A DNA stretch of 64,000 bases from Lichina pygmaea (lineage: Eukaryota; Ascomycota; Lichinomycetes; Lichinales; Lichinaceae): positions 3,188,914-3,252,913 of the forward strand of contig OY730174.1 in the NCBI GenBank assembly GCA_963422465.1. Reading direction: 5' to 3'. Shown here one piece after another: positions 32,201 to 43,600 of this stretch. A program made the position numbers and the translations under genes. Under the pieces are notes generated by a model. The model had not been told where the DNA came from. It saw nothing but the letters and a program-made list of their open reading frames with translations, and made no database searches. Each line of letters starts with the position of its first letter. Within the stretch, counting starts at the first letter, position 1.

Positions 32201-32530
32201 GTATAGATTATGCACCCACAGAGAAGTAGAGGTGTTTTCCAGATGAATTTCAAGAGAAACAAAGTCTTTACTCCAGAAAGTAGGGTGGAGAGATGACAGA
32301 TTCAGGTTTTTGTTAATAAGAAAAAGAGTTCTACCAATCTCTGGAGAATATAAAGAAAGAAAAGAAGAAAAAACAGTTGAGGTGCTGGTTTGAAGGTGAG
32401 GATTCTTCCAGGGTTCTTGAAGTGCAATAATATCTACTTCTTGAAGAGTTGGGGTTGCTAGAAGTAGCTCTTGGACTGATTGGCTTTTCTGCACATTGTA
32501 TTGAAGAAGTGTGAACTTTGTATTCTTCAT
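29288..32530 (-). pseudogene. LINE-1 ORF2: endonuclease-reverse transcriptase with one in-frame TGA
   Basis: 1081 codons including the final stop, open except for a TGA at 30277-30275 (codon 752). Residues 1-230 form an APE endonuclease (LLQYNVQKSQSVQELL, ALQEPW, LTDSNLHHPDWSK, SDHRP). The reverse transcriptase lies at about 470-720: WRPIALLNTTGKLMEAI, QMGFRKGRSTESALF, LDISGAYDRV, CGVPQGSPLSPILF and the catalytic FADD. The C-terminal third has CMCGQAEETVKHITSSC, a Cys/His motif common in such LINEs. No RNase H motif was seen. The TGA sits just before VLGVYLDAKLHW and is shared with LINE-2 at the same codon. Confidence 0.92.
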
Positions 32531-33927
32531 GTAGACATTTCATCTTCAAAGATCTTGAAGGGGTTGACTGACTGCTTTCCCCCTGTGTTTGTTGATCTTG
32601 TAGACAGAATTTGCACTTCTGGAGGCCCTCCTCTGAGTCTCTCTGAGCTTCTAGTTGGCTCTGTGGTTTTCCGTCTTTTTCCCCCTGGAAGAGTCTGTAT
32701 GAAGGGGAAAGTAACTGGAGACTGTGTGACTGGGACAGTGGTAGCAGTGGAGATCTCATACTTCCCTGGGCGGGAAATCCATGCCTCTCTTGCCTTCTTG
32801 ACTGCTTCTTGGTGTACTGGGCATGTGCTAGCCCAGGCTGGGTGAGCTCCTTTGCAGTTGCTGCATTTTGGCTTTAGCAGTTGCTCAGGGATTTGGCAGG
32901 TTCTTCTTTCATGCTGGCCTCCACAGGCACCACATACAGCTTGATTCCTGCACAGGCGAGCTTGGTGTCCATACCCAAAGCACTTGAAGCATTGTGCCAC
33001 CACTGTGTTAGCCAGAAAAGGCTCTGCCTCATGCAATCTGTGGCCCAGCACTACTCCACTCTCAATTAGAAGATTGGCCTGTTCCGGGGTGGCCAGATCC
33101 AGGTGGAGTGAAGTAACTGGTTTCTTTTGAGCTATAGCCTTCTTTGACCAGTAGGCTCTTAGAATAGTGATTTGCTTGTTCAGGGATGGGTTGCTGTTCT
33201 GGATAGTCTGGCGAGTTTTTTCCAGGTTTTCTGGCTGGATGTCTGTGGTTCTGACTCCATGAATCAACACTGGGAATCTCTTGGGTTGGATAGTTGCTTC
33301 CTTGGTAAAAATAGCTGATATCCAGGCAGAGTCTTTCTCCAGAAAACTCTTAGTCTCTTGGGTTTCAGTGTTAATAAGAATGTCCCCTGAGGGAAGTTTT
33401 CTCACTGCTCTGACTTGTTTATTATAGGGACTGGGGAGTCTGTCTTGGAGAGCTTGAAAAAGCTGGATGTGAGTCCTGTTGGCCATATCAGGTGTCTGGT
33501 TACCAGGGTGGACAAGAACTTCCTTCAGAATCCTTGGAGCTAGAGGGATTTGAGCTGGGATATGTTTCTGAACAGCCTGGGCATATGATGGCTTAGATTC
33601 TTGCTTGTCTAGCCGCTTGCTAATATTCTCCAGCTCCTGGAAAATCTTGTTGGTCAGACCAGTGGGGAGAGACTGGGTTTTGGTGGACTGGGCTTCATTA
33701 GTACAAGAGTTTTTCTTAATATTCTCCCAGCTTTTCAGTACAGATTCTGGGGTAGCTTGAGTCTTGAGCCATGAGTCCAGTAGGTTGTAGTCATTCTGGA
33801 GAGCTGGATAGGGGGTAGAAGAACTAGGCTGAGTACCAGCAGAACTGGGAGCTGGCATTGTTGGAGAAGGTGTTGTTTTTCTGGTAGTGTTCTGGGAGGA
33901 GTCCGGTTTCTTCTTTTTGACAGGCAT
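32527..33927 (-). CDS. LINE-1 ORF1 protein (gag-like, CCHC knuckles)
   Basis: 466 aa, intact. It begins MPVKKKKPDSSQ, with a Ser/Thr/Pro-rich N-terminus. The central part (LAPRILKEVLVHPGNQTPD, QVRAVRKLPSGDILINTET) is RNA-binding-like. Three zinc knuckles follow near residues 320-380: CFKCFGYGHQARLC, CGACGGQHERRTC and CSNCKGAHPAWASTC. The protein should coat the LINE RNA. An upstream in-frame start at 33969 exists, but LINE-2 begins at the same MxxKKKK position (48061), which favours 33927. Confidence 0.88.
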   Translation of the reverse strand: MPVKKKKPDSSQNTTRKTTPSPTMPAPSSAGTQPSSSTPYPALQNDYNLLDSWLKTQATPESVLKSWENIKKNSCTNEAQSTKTQSLPTGLTNKIFQELENISKRLDKQESKPSYAQAVQKHIPAQIPLAPRILKEVLVHPGNQTPDMANRTHIQLFQALQDRLPSPYNKQVRAVRKLPSGDILINTETQETKSFLEKDSAWISAIFTKEATIQPKRFPVLIHGVRTTDIQPENLEKTRQTIQNSNPSLNKQITILRAYWSKKAIAQKKPVTSLHLDLATPEQANLLIESGVVLGHRLHEAEPFLANTVVAQCFKCFGYGHQARLCRNQAVCGACGGQHERRTCQIPEQLLKPKCSNCKGAHPAWASTCPVHQEAVKKAREAWISRPGKYEISTATTVPVTQSPVTFPFIQTLPGGKRRKTTEPTRSSERLRGGPPEVQILSTRSTNTGGKQSVNPFKIFEDEMST

Positions 33928-35477
33928 AGGGTAGGTAACCTGCACAGTGGGTTGTTCACAAAGGGTCACCTGGTTCCTAGCAGTAATTGCACAATCCTGG
34001 GACCACTCCCCAAGACTGTACTTTCCTGGGCAGTCTTTTCCAACTAGACTCTAGGGAAATCTGGCTGTATTAACTCAAGCTGGAGACCACACCCCCTGCC
34101 TGAGCTTTCCTAGAGTTTTTCAACTCTACCAGCACTAGAGGCAAGCTCTAAACCATTTCTCTTATCCTGGGAGCCCTGATCTCCTTGATGCTAGATGTTT
34201 CTCATGAGAGAAGTTCAAGCTGTTATCTGTCTGACTGGGAGTACTTGCTCAATCCTGGGACCACACCCCAAGACTGAGTGTTCCTAGGTAATTGGGGCCT
34301 GTCCCCAGTCTTTCAGAATCCCACTGGCCACTCTCTGCCTTGTTATAGATAGTCTGTTGGTTGTTGAAGTTGAAGATCGAAGATTCAGAGATCACAACTT
34401 TTGACAAACAAGCTGGGTTACCCAAAGTGATGGGTTTTCACCTTAAGGTTTTGGTGGTTCCCAACAGATACTCGCTTGGTTTCCAGAACTTCGGACAAAG
34501 TCCGGTGATTATCAGAAGTGATGGTCCTTGAACGTAGTGGTACTGGGAAGAGTTTTGATACAACCTGATACACATGAAAGAAGGAGAAGAATGGAAGACA
34601 GCCTTCAGAACCTGATACAGACACTACAAGTATCTGGTTATGCCATTCGGACTCACGAACACACCAGCAACATGTCAAGTATTGATCAACAACGTCATCA
34701 GAGCACACTTGGACCAAACAGCTATCACCTACCTGGACAACATTCTTGTCTACTCAAACACGTAACAGGAACATACCAAACATGTGAAGAATGTTCTACG
34801 ATGCCTACAAGAGGTAGGGCTCAAGCTCAACCTGAAGAAATGTGAGTTCAACAAACTGGAAGTTGAATTCCTCAGATACATCATAGGAATCAAAGAGATC
34901 AAGATCAACCCTGAGAAAATTAAAGCAATTCAACAATAGCCAACACTAACATCAGTTAAGGAAGTACAAGCCTTCCTAGGATTTGCCAACTTCAACTGAC
35001 AGTTGATCAAGAACTACTCACAGACAGCAACACCACTGACAGAACTCATGAAGAAGAACATGGAGTACCAGTGGACGGAGAGACAACAAAAAGTATTCTA
35101 GCAGCTCAAGGACACTTGCGCCAAGGAACCAGTTCTCCTCAACTTCAAGACAGGCCAACTGACACAAATCAAGACAGACACTTCAGATCAGGCAGTAGGA
35201 GCATGTCTATGCCAACAGGCAGACAGTAAATAGTACCCAGTTGCCTACTACTCACGCAAAATGTCACAAGTGGAACAAAACTATGATATCCACAACAAAG
35301 AGCTACTGGCAGTTGTCAACGTACTTGAACACTGGAGAGTGTACGCGGAAAGCAGTTCTGAACTCACTGTTCTCACAGACCACAAGAATCTGACAATGTT
35401 CACAACAACCAAGAAGCTGAACAGACAACAAGTCAGATAGGCTGAACTCCTAGGGCAACACAAGTTCAAGATCTTGT

Positions 35478-35885
35478 TTATTTATTTTATTTATTTATTT
35501 GATTCTTACACTGGTAGTAGCTTTACAGCCATGCAGATCTTCTAGCTAATAGTGAACTCCTTCAGAAAACCTTTGAAGAGATAAAAACTGAAGGCAGGGT
35601 GTGACTAGGGAATGTAACAAAAGGAATCTTGAAGTTTCTGGTAAGAGAAGAGAATCTAGGTATTGGATTGGGAATAGTGGAGTTTGAAAGCTAGATTAAA
35701 CTGGTTTAGTCTTTTCAAAGACATAAACCAGTACAAGAACTTCTGTAGTAGCTCTGGGTTTGAAATAATAGTGGTGAAGTCTTGGGCATTAAAAGAGACT
35801 TGTTGTCTTTGTCTTGAATAAAGAGAGCATGAAGAGGTGATATATTTTGCAGTTTCTTCTGCTTGGCCACACACACATAGTGGGG
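35478..35885 (-). mobile_element. 5'-truncated LINE tail inside E2 with 12-bp target duplication
   Basis: 408 bp, the same family and subfamily as the fragment at 4908. The duplication TCAAGATCTTGT is at 35466-35477 and 35886-35897. It splits the RNase H region of E2. The minus strand codes for the ORF2 end, and the tail is (AAATA)-type. Confidence 0.93.
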
Positions 35886-37429
35886 TCAAGATCTTGTATA
35901 CCCCCAGACAAGATAACAGGAGAGCAGACGCACTAAGCTGATGAAAAGACCACATGGAAGATGATGAAAACCAAGGAACAATCTTATAGCAGGACCAGCA
36001 AGAAAACCTGGTACCTTGACCACAGATCAACAAGCTCACAGCAGAAGACACTGAAGAATTAATAAGGAACTACCACGACAACCCAGCACATGGTCACCCA
36101 GGAATCTCTAAGACCACAGACCTTATCCAACAGGCAGGGAACAATGTCATCAACCTCTGACAACATGTCACAAGCTACATCAGCAAATGTCTACTATGCC
36201 AAAAAAACAAACATGGAAGACACAAGCCATATGGAGAAGGACACCCGAACACAATACCAAGAGGCCTGTGGGAAGATGTGTCAATAGACTTCATCACAAA
36301 GCTACCCAAGTCCAAAGACCCAGTCACAGGAATCACCTACAATTTAATTATAGTGATAGTGGACAGATTCACAAAATATCTAATAGTGGTACTATTCAAG
36401 GAGACCCACACAGCAGAACAGTTGGGACACCTCTTACTGGACAGATTGGTCAGAGACCACAGAGTTCTAATCATAATCATTACAGACAGAGACAAACTCT
36501 TCATGTCCAACTACTGGAAGACAATCAGTGCAGCCATGGGAACAAAACCCAAAATGTCTACAGTCTATCACCTACAAACTGACAGCCAGACAGAGTGAGC
36601 AAACCAAGTCCTGGAGACTTATTTGCAGTATTACATCAACCAGACCCACAGCAATTAGGTACAATTACTACCAGTGGCACAGCTGGCAATCAACCAGCAC
36701 AGATCAGACTCAACAAAGGAATCACTATTCTTTGCCAATTTTGGACAACACGCAAACATCAGAATACCAAGCAGAGCTTCACCAAACACAGAGAAAGCAC
36801 TCCAACATGACAAGCTCCTACAACAAACACACACAATAATGAGGTATTACCTTCAAGAGACCTCAGAAAAGATGTAACACCAAATAGACAAAAAATCGAA
36901 AATGGCATCTCAGCTGAAGAAGGGGGATAAAGTCTACCTTCTCACAAAAAATTGGAAAGTCAAGAAACCAAGAACAAAGAAACTGGACTATGTCAAGGTT
37001 GGACTATTTTCAGTCAAAGAAAGAACCAGACCAGTCAACATCAGACTGCGACTACTGAGAGACACTCAGGTACACCCAAACTTTCACATCTCAATGATTG
37101 AATTAGCTGACCAGAGCACACTCTTGCAGGAAATATTTTATTACCAACCAGAGGAAGAACAGGAATTCAAGGTGAAACAGATCTTGAAGAGAAAAGGTCA
37201 GCGATACCTTGTGAAGTGGAAAAACTACCCAGACTCAGAAAATACCTGGGAACCACTCAGGAACCTTGCAAACTGCCAGCTCCTCCTGCAGCAGTTCTGG
37301 CAGAAGTAGGACTGAACAGCTTGGCCTGCAGTGTGGACATGTCAATGACTGTTGCTGACAAGTTTTCACCATCCACCTCTATTTCAGCAACAAGGCACTA
37401 GAGCTTCTTCTTTGCTCAACCCTCAGCAC

Positions 37430-37757
37430 TTTCAAGAATCTTTTGCTTTTGGGACACACAAGCCTGCAGCTTGGCAAGCTGCTTAACAAGAGCATCCTGC
37501 TTGGCCTCATCAACAGCCAAATCCTCATGAAGGTTATCTCAGGTTATGTTCAGTGACTCCCAAGGAAGTGACACACAGGACTTCCTACAACAAGTGCATT
37601 CAGCGCACTTTAACTTATCGTTGTTGTCAGACATTCAGAAGCAGGGCTTATAGCTCAAAACACAGAAGTCACACAGAGCAAGTGACACAAAGTTATGATC
37701 ACAGATCTGGGCTACCAGTTGTTTTCAGTAAGCAGAGGTATGTGATTTTGCAGACAT
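37430..37757 (-). other. E2 antisense Zn2Cys6-like stretch (type B version, broken)
   Basis: Starts with an ATG at 37757, about 45 bp inside the 3' LTR, on the strand opposite E2. It keeps the word CDFCVL and the later coiled-coil region. It is broken. Confidence 0.6.
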
Positions 37758-37801
37758 ACTCAAGAATTCATCAGGACGATGAATAAAGGAGAGGAGGGTA
37801 G

Positions 37802-38402
37802 TGTTACAACCCCTGGGATAGAAGCCACTTATTTATAGACAATCAGGCTACAGGCCAGGCAAGAGGACACCATGGAAGTCAAGTGACCAACCAACAAGAG
37901 GTCACGTGACTGTCAAGACACACACGGGCAGCTTGACACAGCATGCATGAAGCATCAAGACAATCTTACCAGTCTTGATGCAGGATGTAGGAAATATCAA
38001 GACAGCCTCACCAGTCTTGATGCAGGGTGCATGAAGTATCAAGACAATCTCACCAGTCTTGACGCAGGGTGTATAACATACTGGGACTGTCAAGACAATC
38101 TCACCCATCTTGATGTCAAGACTGTTGAGACAATCTCAATCGTCTTGACAGGCCAGCACTATATAGTCTGGTGATAGTTCTCTTATGGAACAATCATCTT
38201 CAACTCATGTTGTGATCCAGACAACTAGATCTACTTTAATACAATCCTTTATACAAAGCCATTGATCAGGTGTCACCACCACCATGTTCCACCAAACTCT
38301 TTCGCACTTCTTGACACTTCTCTCCTGCAAGAACCAATCTGCCTTCCACATCTTGCCCTTAATCCTTTACTTGGTTAGGACAGCACAGTACAGACCACAA
38401 CA
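37802..38402 (+). repeat. E2 3' LTR, type B (601 bp)
   Basis: It starts TGTTACAACCCCTGGGATAG after a purine-rich tract (GGAGAGGAGGGTAG) and ends ACCACAACA. It has fewer 42-bp U3 units than the 5' LTR. It is followed by the duplication ACAAA. Confidence 0.92.
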
Positions 38403-39634
38403 ACAAAGTTGAAGACTTCTGTCTTTCTTTGGTGTAAATAGTATCAGGTATCCTGCTGGCAATTAAGATTCTTGAATGAAACTTTTTTTCAGGTTTTCCT
38501 CCAGGTACTTGTGAAGTACTTGGAGCTTTTTCTCTGATAACTGGTAAATTGGTCCAAATCCTGGCTCCATCCCTGGTTGCAACTTGATCTCATGATCCCA
38601 AGGTTGGTGCTTAGGCAACACTGCTGTTGTTGTCTCTTCCTGAAAGAGGTTATCATACCCAGGTCAGTACTCTTCAGGGATCTCCAGAGGGTTAACAACT
38701 TCCTCTCTCTTCATCTCTGACTGTTTGGCCACCTGGTTCTGGGGTGTGCCTGTCAAGGTAGACCTCTTCTCTTGAGAGTTGTCTTTTCTATCAGTGAGGT
38801 TCTACTGAGAACTTCTTCCCTTATCTGTCCACACCTTCTGTGGCTGGTAACAGGTCTGAGCTGTGTTGTTAGTGCAGTTCCTAAACATGAGTACTCCTGT
38901 CCTCCAGTTAACAACTGGGTTGTGCTTCTTTAGCCAAGGCATCCTCAAATAGATATCCTGAGTAGCCAACTTGATGATATCAAGGTGGATCCTTTCAGTA
39001 TAGTGTCCAGTAACTATTTCCATTGACTGTGTCTCATGGCAGACTAGCTCTATCTGTCTATATACTATCATGAGCTGATAGGGCTACTGCTTACATCTCC
39101 TTCCAGTGCTGAGGGTGTTTTAAAGTTGTCTTGAAATATAGTTTCCACTGGCTCCAGAGTCAACAAGTGTGTATGTCTGTACTGGCATGTTGGTGTGTAG
39201 TGACACAGGCAATCACAGGTGCTTTGTGTTGCTAGGAGTCATGTTGTTGAGCTCCTGATATCACCTCTTGACAAGAGAGTTCAATCTTTTCCTGATTGAA
39301 GTGTTTTTCCACTGACTGGGCAATAGGTCTAGCTATTCCCATCAGTTCTGAGGAATCTGTTCATGAATTTGTCTTGCTGATGCTTGTCACATCCAGGCTT
39401 GAGGCAGTACTGCTAATTGTTGATGTAGTAGTTGTGGTTGTTGCCTTGCTGTAGGAACATAAGGTGTTTGTGCCAATCATGTGTGTGCCCGGGGAATGCA
39501 GTGTGTTGGTGTTTGTCCCAGAGATAGATCTCACACACATCCTTCTTGCAATTGACCCAATGTTTGTGGCAGATGGTGTGGTAGAGTGAATGTCCTCCAT
39601 AACTTTGTAGTTATTTGTGGTAGGTGCAGTAGTG

Positions 39635-40287
39635 TGTTGCAGTCTGTACTGTGCTGTCCTAACCAAGTATAGGATTAAGGGTGAGATGTGGAAGGTGGGT
39701 TGGTTCTCGCAGGAGAGGAGTTTCAAGGAGTGCGAAGGGGTTTGGTGGAACATGGTGGTAGTGACACCTGATCAATAGCTTCATACAAAAGGATTGTATT
39801 GAAGTAGATCTAGTTGTCTGGATCACAACATAAGTTGAAGATGATCATTCCATAGAGGAACTATCACCAGACTATATAGTGCTGGCCAGTCAAGAGAATC
39901 AAGATTGTCTTGACAGTCTTGATGTCAAGACACGTGAGATTGTCTTGACAGTCCCACCATGTTATACACCCTGCGTCAAGATGGGTGAGATTGTCTTGAC
40001 AGTCCCACCATGTTATGCACTCTGCGTCAAGATGGGTGAGATTGTCTTGATACTTCATGCATGCTGTGTCAAGACTGGTGAGGCTGTCTTGATACTTCCT
40101 GCATCCTGCATCAAGACTGGTGAGATTGTCTTGATGCTTCATGCATGCTGTGTCAAGCCACCTGTGTGTGTCTTGACAGTCACGTGACCCCTTGTTGGTT
40201 GGTCACTTGACTTCCATGGTGTCCTCGTGCCTGGCCTATGGCCTGATTGCCTATAAATAAGTGGCTCCTGTTCCAGGGGTTGTAACA
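39635..40287 (-). repeat. E3 3' LTR, type B (653 bp)
   Basis: On the minus strand it starts TGTTACAACCCCTGG and ends ACTGCAACA. It includes several 42-bp U3 units (TCAAGAC / GTCTTGA words) and the TATATA-type box. Confidence 0.92.
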
Positions 40288-40331
40288 CTACCCTCCTCTT
40301 CTTTATTCATCATCCTGATGAATTCTTGAGT

Positions 40332-40640
40332 ATGTCTGCAAAATCACATGCCTCTGCTTACTGAAGATAACTGGCAGCCCAGATCTGTGATTATAACTTT
40401 GTGTTACTTGCTCTGTGTGACTTCTGTGTTTTGAACCACAAGCCCTGCTTCCAAATGTCTGATGACAACAATAAGTTGAAGTGTGCTGAGTGCATTTGTT
40501 GTGGGAAGTCCTGTGTGTCACTTTCTTGGGAGTCACTGAACATGACCCGAGATAACCTTCACAAGGATTTGGCTGTTGACAAGGCTAAGCAGGATGCTCT
40601 TGTTGAGCAGCTTGCTAAGCTGCAGGCTTGTGTGTCCTGA
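40332..40640 (+). other. E3 antisense Zn2Cys6-like stretch (type B version)
   Basis: On the strand opposite E3, with an ATG at 40332 about 45 bp from the LTR. It reads CDFCVLNHKPCFQM, then NNKLKCAECICCGKSC, so the six cysteines keep C-x2-C-x6-C-x11-C-x2-C-x6-C although many other residues differ from E1. A heptad-like helix follows (NLHKDLAVDKAKQDALVEQL). It is broken near the start. Confidence 0.68.
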
Positions 40641-43600
40641 AAGTGGAAGGTTCTTGAAGGTGCTAAGAGTCAAGCAAAGAAGAAGCTCCAGTGCCTTGTT
40701 GCTGAAATAGAGGTGGATGGTGAAGACTTGTCAGCGATAGTCATTGATGTGTCTGTGCTGCAGGCCAAGCTGTTCAGTCCTGCTCCTGCCAGAACTACTG
40801 CAGAAGGAGCTGGCAGTTCACAAGGTTCTTGAGTGGTTCCCAGGTATTTTCCGAGTCTGGGTAGTTTTTCCACTTGACAAGGTATCGCTGACCTTTTTTC
40901 TTCAAGATCTGTTTGACCTTGAATTCCTGTTCTTCCTCTGGTTGGTAATAGAATATTTCCTGCAAGGGTGTGCTCTGGTTGGCTAATTTGATCATTGAGA
41001 TGTGAAAGTTTGGGTGTACCCAAGCGTCTCTCAGTAGTCGCAGTCTGATGTTGACTAGTCCAGTTCTTTCTTTGATTGAAAATAGTCTGACCTTGACATA
41101 GTCCAGTTTCTTTGTTCTTGGTTTCTTGACTTTCCAATTTTTTGTGAGTAGGTAGACTTTATCCCCCTTCTTTAGCTGAGATACCATTTTCAATCTCTTG
41201 TCTATTTGGTGTTACATCTTTTCTGAGGTCTTGTGAAGGTAATGCCTTATCATTGTGTATGTTTGTCGTAGGAGCTTGTCATGTTGGAGTGCTTTCTCTG
41301 TGTTTGGTGAAGCTCTGCTTGGTATTCTGATGTTTGCATGTCATCCAAAATTGGCAAAGAATAGTGATTCCTTTGTTGAGTCTGATCTGTGCTGGTTGAT
41401 TGCCAGCTGTGCCACTGGTAATAACTATACCCAATTGCTGTGGGTCTGGTTGATGTAATACTGTAAGTAAGTCTCCAGGACTTGGTTTGCTTGTTCTGTC
41501 TGGCTGTCAGTTCGTGGGTGATAAGCTGTAGATATTTTGGGTTTTGTTCCCATGGCTGCACTGATTGTCTTCCAGTAGTTGGATGTGAAGAGTTTGTCTC
41601 TGTCTGTAATGATTGTGATCAGAACTCTGTGGTCTCTGACTAATCTGTCCAGTAAGAGGTGTCCCAACTGTTCTACTGTGTGGGTCTCCTTGAATAGTAC
41701 TACTATTAGATATTTTGTGAATCTGTCCACTATCACCATGATCAAGTTGTAGGTGATTCCTGTGACTGGGTCTTTGGACTTAGGTAACTTTGTGATGAAG
41801 TCTATTGACATATCTTCCCACAGGCCTCTCAGTATTGTGTTCAGGTATCTTTCTCCATATAGCTTGTGTCTTCTGTGTTTGTTTTTCTGGCACAGTAGAT
41901 ATTTGCTGATGTAGCTTGTGACATGTTGTCAGAGGTTGATGACATTGTTCCCTGCCTGTTGGATAAGGTCTGTGGTCTTGGTGATTCCTGAGTGACTATG
42001 TGCTGGGTTATCATGGTAGTTCCTTATTAATTCTTCAGTGTCTTCTGCTGTGAGCTTGTTGATCTGTAGTCAAGGCACCAGGTTTCCTCACTGGTCCTGC
42101 TGTAAGATTGTTCCTTGGTGTTCATCATCTTCCATGTGGTCTTTTTGTCAGCTTAGTGCGTCTGCTCTCCTGTTATCTTGTCCGGGGGTGTACAAGATCT
42201 TGAACTTGTGTTGCCCTAGGAGTTCAGCCTATCTGACTTGCTGTCTGTTCAGCTTCTTGGTTGTTGTGAACATTGTCAGATTCTTGTGGTCTGTGAGAAC
42301 AGTGAGTTCAGAACTGCTTTCCGCGTACACTCTCCAGTGTTTGAGTGCGTTGACAACTGCCAGTAGCTCTTTGTTGTGGATATCATAGTTTTGTTCTGCT
42401 TGTGTCATTTTTCGTGAGTAGTAGGCAACTGGGTACCACTTGCCATCTGCCTGTTGGTATAGGTATGCTCCTACTGCCTGATCTGAAGCATCTGTCTTGA
42501 TTTGTGTCAGTTGGCCTGTCTTGAAGTTGAGGAGAACTGGTTCCTTGGCGCAAGTATCCTTGAGCTGCTGGAATACTTTTTGTTATCTCTCTATCCACTG
42601 GTACTCCATGTCCTTCTTTGTGAGTTCTGTCAGTAGTGTTGCTATCTGTGAGTAGTTCTTGATGAACTGTCAGTTGAAGTTGGCAAATCCTAGGAAGGCT
42701 TGTACTTCCTTAACTGATGTCAGTGTTGGCCATTGCTGAATCACTTTGATTTTCTCAGGGTCAATCTTGATCCCTTCAATTCCTATGATGTATCTGAGGA
42801 ATTCAACTTCCAGTTTGTTGAACTTGTATTTCTTCAGGTTGAGCTTGAGCCCTGCCTTTTGTAGACATCGTAGAACATCTTTCACATGTTTGGTATGTTC
42901 CTGTTGTGTGTTCAAGTAGACAAGAATGTTGTCCAAGTAGGCAATAGCTGTTTGGTCCAGGTGTGCTCTGATGATGCTGTTAATTAATGCTTGACATGTT
43001 GCTGGTGTGTTCATGAGTCCGAATAGTATAACCAGATACTTGTAGTGTCTGTATCAGGTTCTGAAGGCTGTTTTCCATTCTTCTCCTTCTTTCATGCATA
43101 TCAGGTTGTATGCTTCTTTCAAGTCCAGCTTGGTGAAGATTGTGGTTTGGCTGATCCTGTCTCACAATTTGTTCGCATTTGGCAACAGATATCAGTTTTT
43201 GATAGTAATGTTGTTGAGTTTCCTGTAATCCACACAAAGTTGAAGACTTCTGTCTTTCTTTAGTACAAATAGAATCAGGTATCCTGCTGGTGATTGAGAT
43301 TCTTGAATGAAACTCTTTTTCAGGTTTTCCTCCAGGTACTTGTGAAGTACTTGGAGCTCTTTCTCTGATAACTGGTAAATTGGTCTAAATTCTGGCTCCA
43401 TCCCTGGTTGCAACTTGATCTCATGATCCCAAGGTTGGTGCTTAGGCAACACTGCTGTTGTTGTCTCTTCCTGAAAGAGGTTATCATACCCAGGTCAGTA
43501 CTCTTCAGGGATCTCCAGAGAGTTAACAACTTCCTCTCTCTTCATCTCTGACTGTTTGGCCACCTGGTTCCGGGGTGTGCCTGTTGAGGTGGACCTCTTC

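Larger units (their letters stand above)
29109..34557 (-). mobile_element. LINE-1: full-length APE-type (Tad-like) non-LTR retrotransposon
   Basis: 5449 bp, minus strand, inserted in the reverse transcriptase region of E2. The 12-bp target duplication ATACAACCTGAT is at 29097-29108 and 34558-34569. The 5' end (CAAAACTCTTCCC at 34557) matches the 5' end of LINE-2, so both look full length. It has a ~630-bp leader, ORF1 (33927-32527), ORF2 (32530-29288), a ~180-bp 3' UTR and a CAAAT/A-rich tail. ORF1 stop and ORF2 start overlap as ATGA. ORF2 has a single in-frame TGA. Two-ORF layout, an AP-like endonuclease and a CCHC ORF1 fit the Tad1-like group; the clade is inferred. Confidence 0.95.
21496..38402 (+). 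mobile_element. E2: chromodomain Ty3/gypsy fossil, LTR type B, hosts E1 and two LINEs
   Basis: LTRs are 21496-22155 (660 bp) and 37802-38402 (601 bp), and the target duplication is ACAAA. Its own DNA adds up to about 6.6 kb once three insertions are set aside: E1 (22977-27394), LINE-1 (29109-34557) and a LINE tail (35478-35885). In order it carries gag from 22174, the gag zinc knuckle (about 22950), the Cys/His-rich module (about 27720-28020), protease (about 28200), reverse transcriptase (28750-29108 and from 34570), RNase H (about 35150-35930), integrase (about 36190-36600), a chromodomain (about 37160-37290) and the antisense stretch before the 3' LTR. It is broken in many places. It is older than E1 and LINE-1, and younger than E0. 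Confidence 0.92.
18031..39634 (-). mobile_element. E0: chromodomain Ty3/gypsy fossil, LTR type A, split by E2
   Basis: A minus-strand element whose 3' LTR (18031-18547) is the left edge of the nest. Its own DNA is 18031-21495 and 38408-39634; the sequence between is E2 with its 5-bp duplication ACAAA (21491-21495 and 38403-38407). Going up the coordinates one meets the antisense Cys-rich stretch, a chromodomain (about 19080-19200), integrase (about 19770-20160), RNase H (about 20400-20880), reverse transcriptase (to 21495 and from 38408), protease (about 39050-39200) and part of the Cys/His-rich module. E3 then interrupts it at 39635. The 5' LTR should lie beyond 64000. It is broken in several places and is the oldest element here, because it hosts the others. 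Confidence 0.88.

Noticed and set aside
39635-40287. Solo LTR interpretation of LTRs that lack a partner in the window (E0, E3, E4, E6, E7, E8)
   Set aside because: Each is followed by internal element sequence in the right orientation, so the partner is expected beyond 64000.
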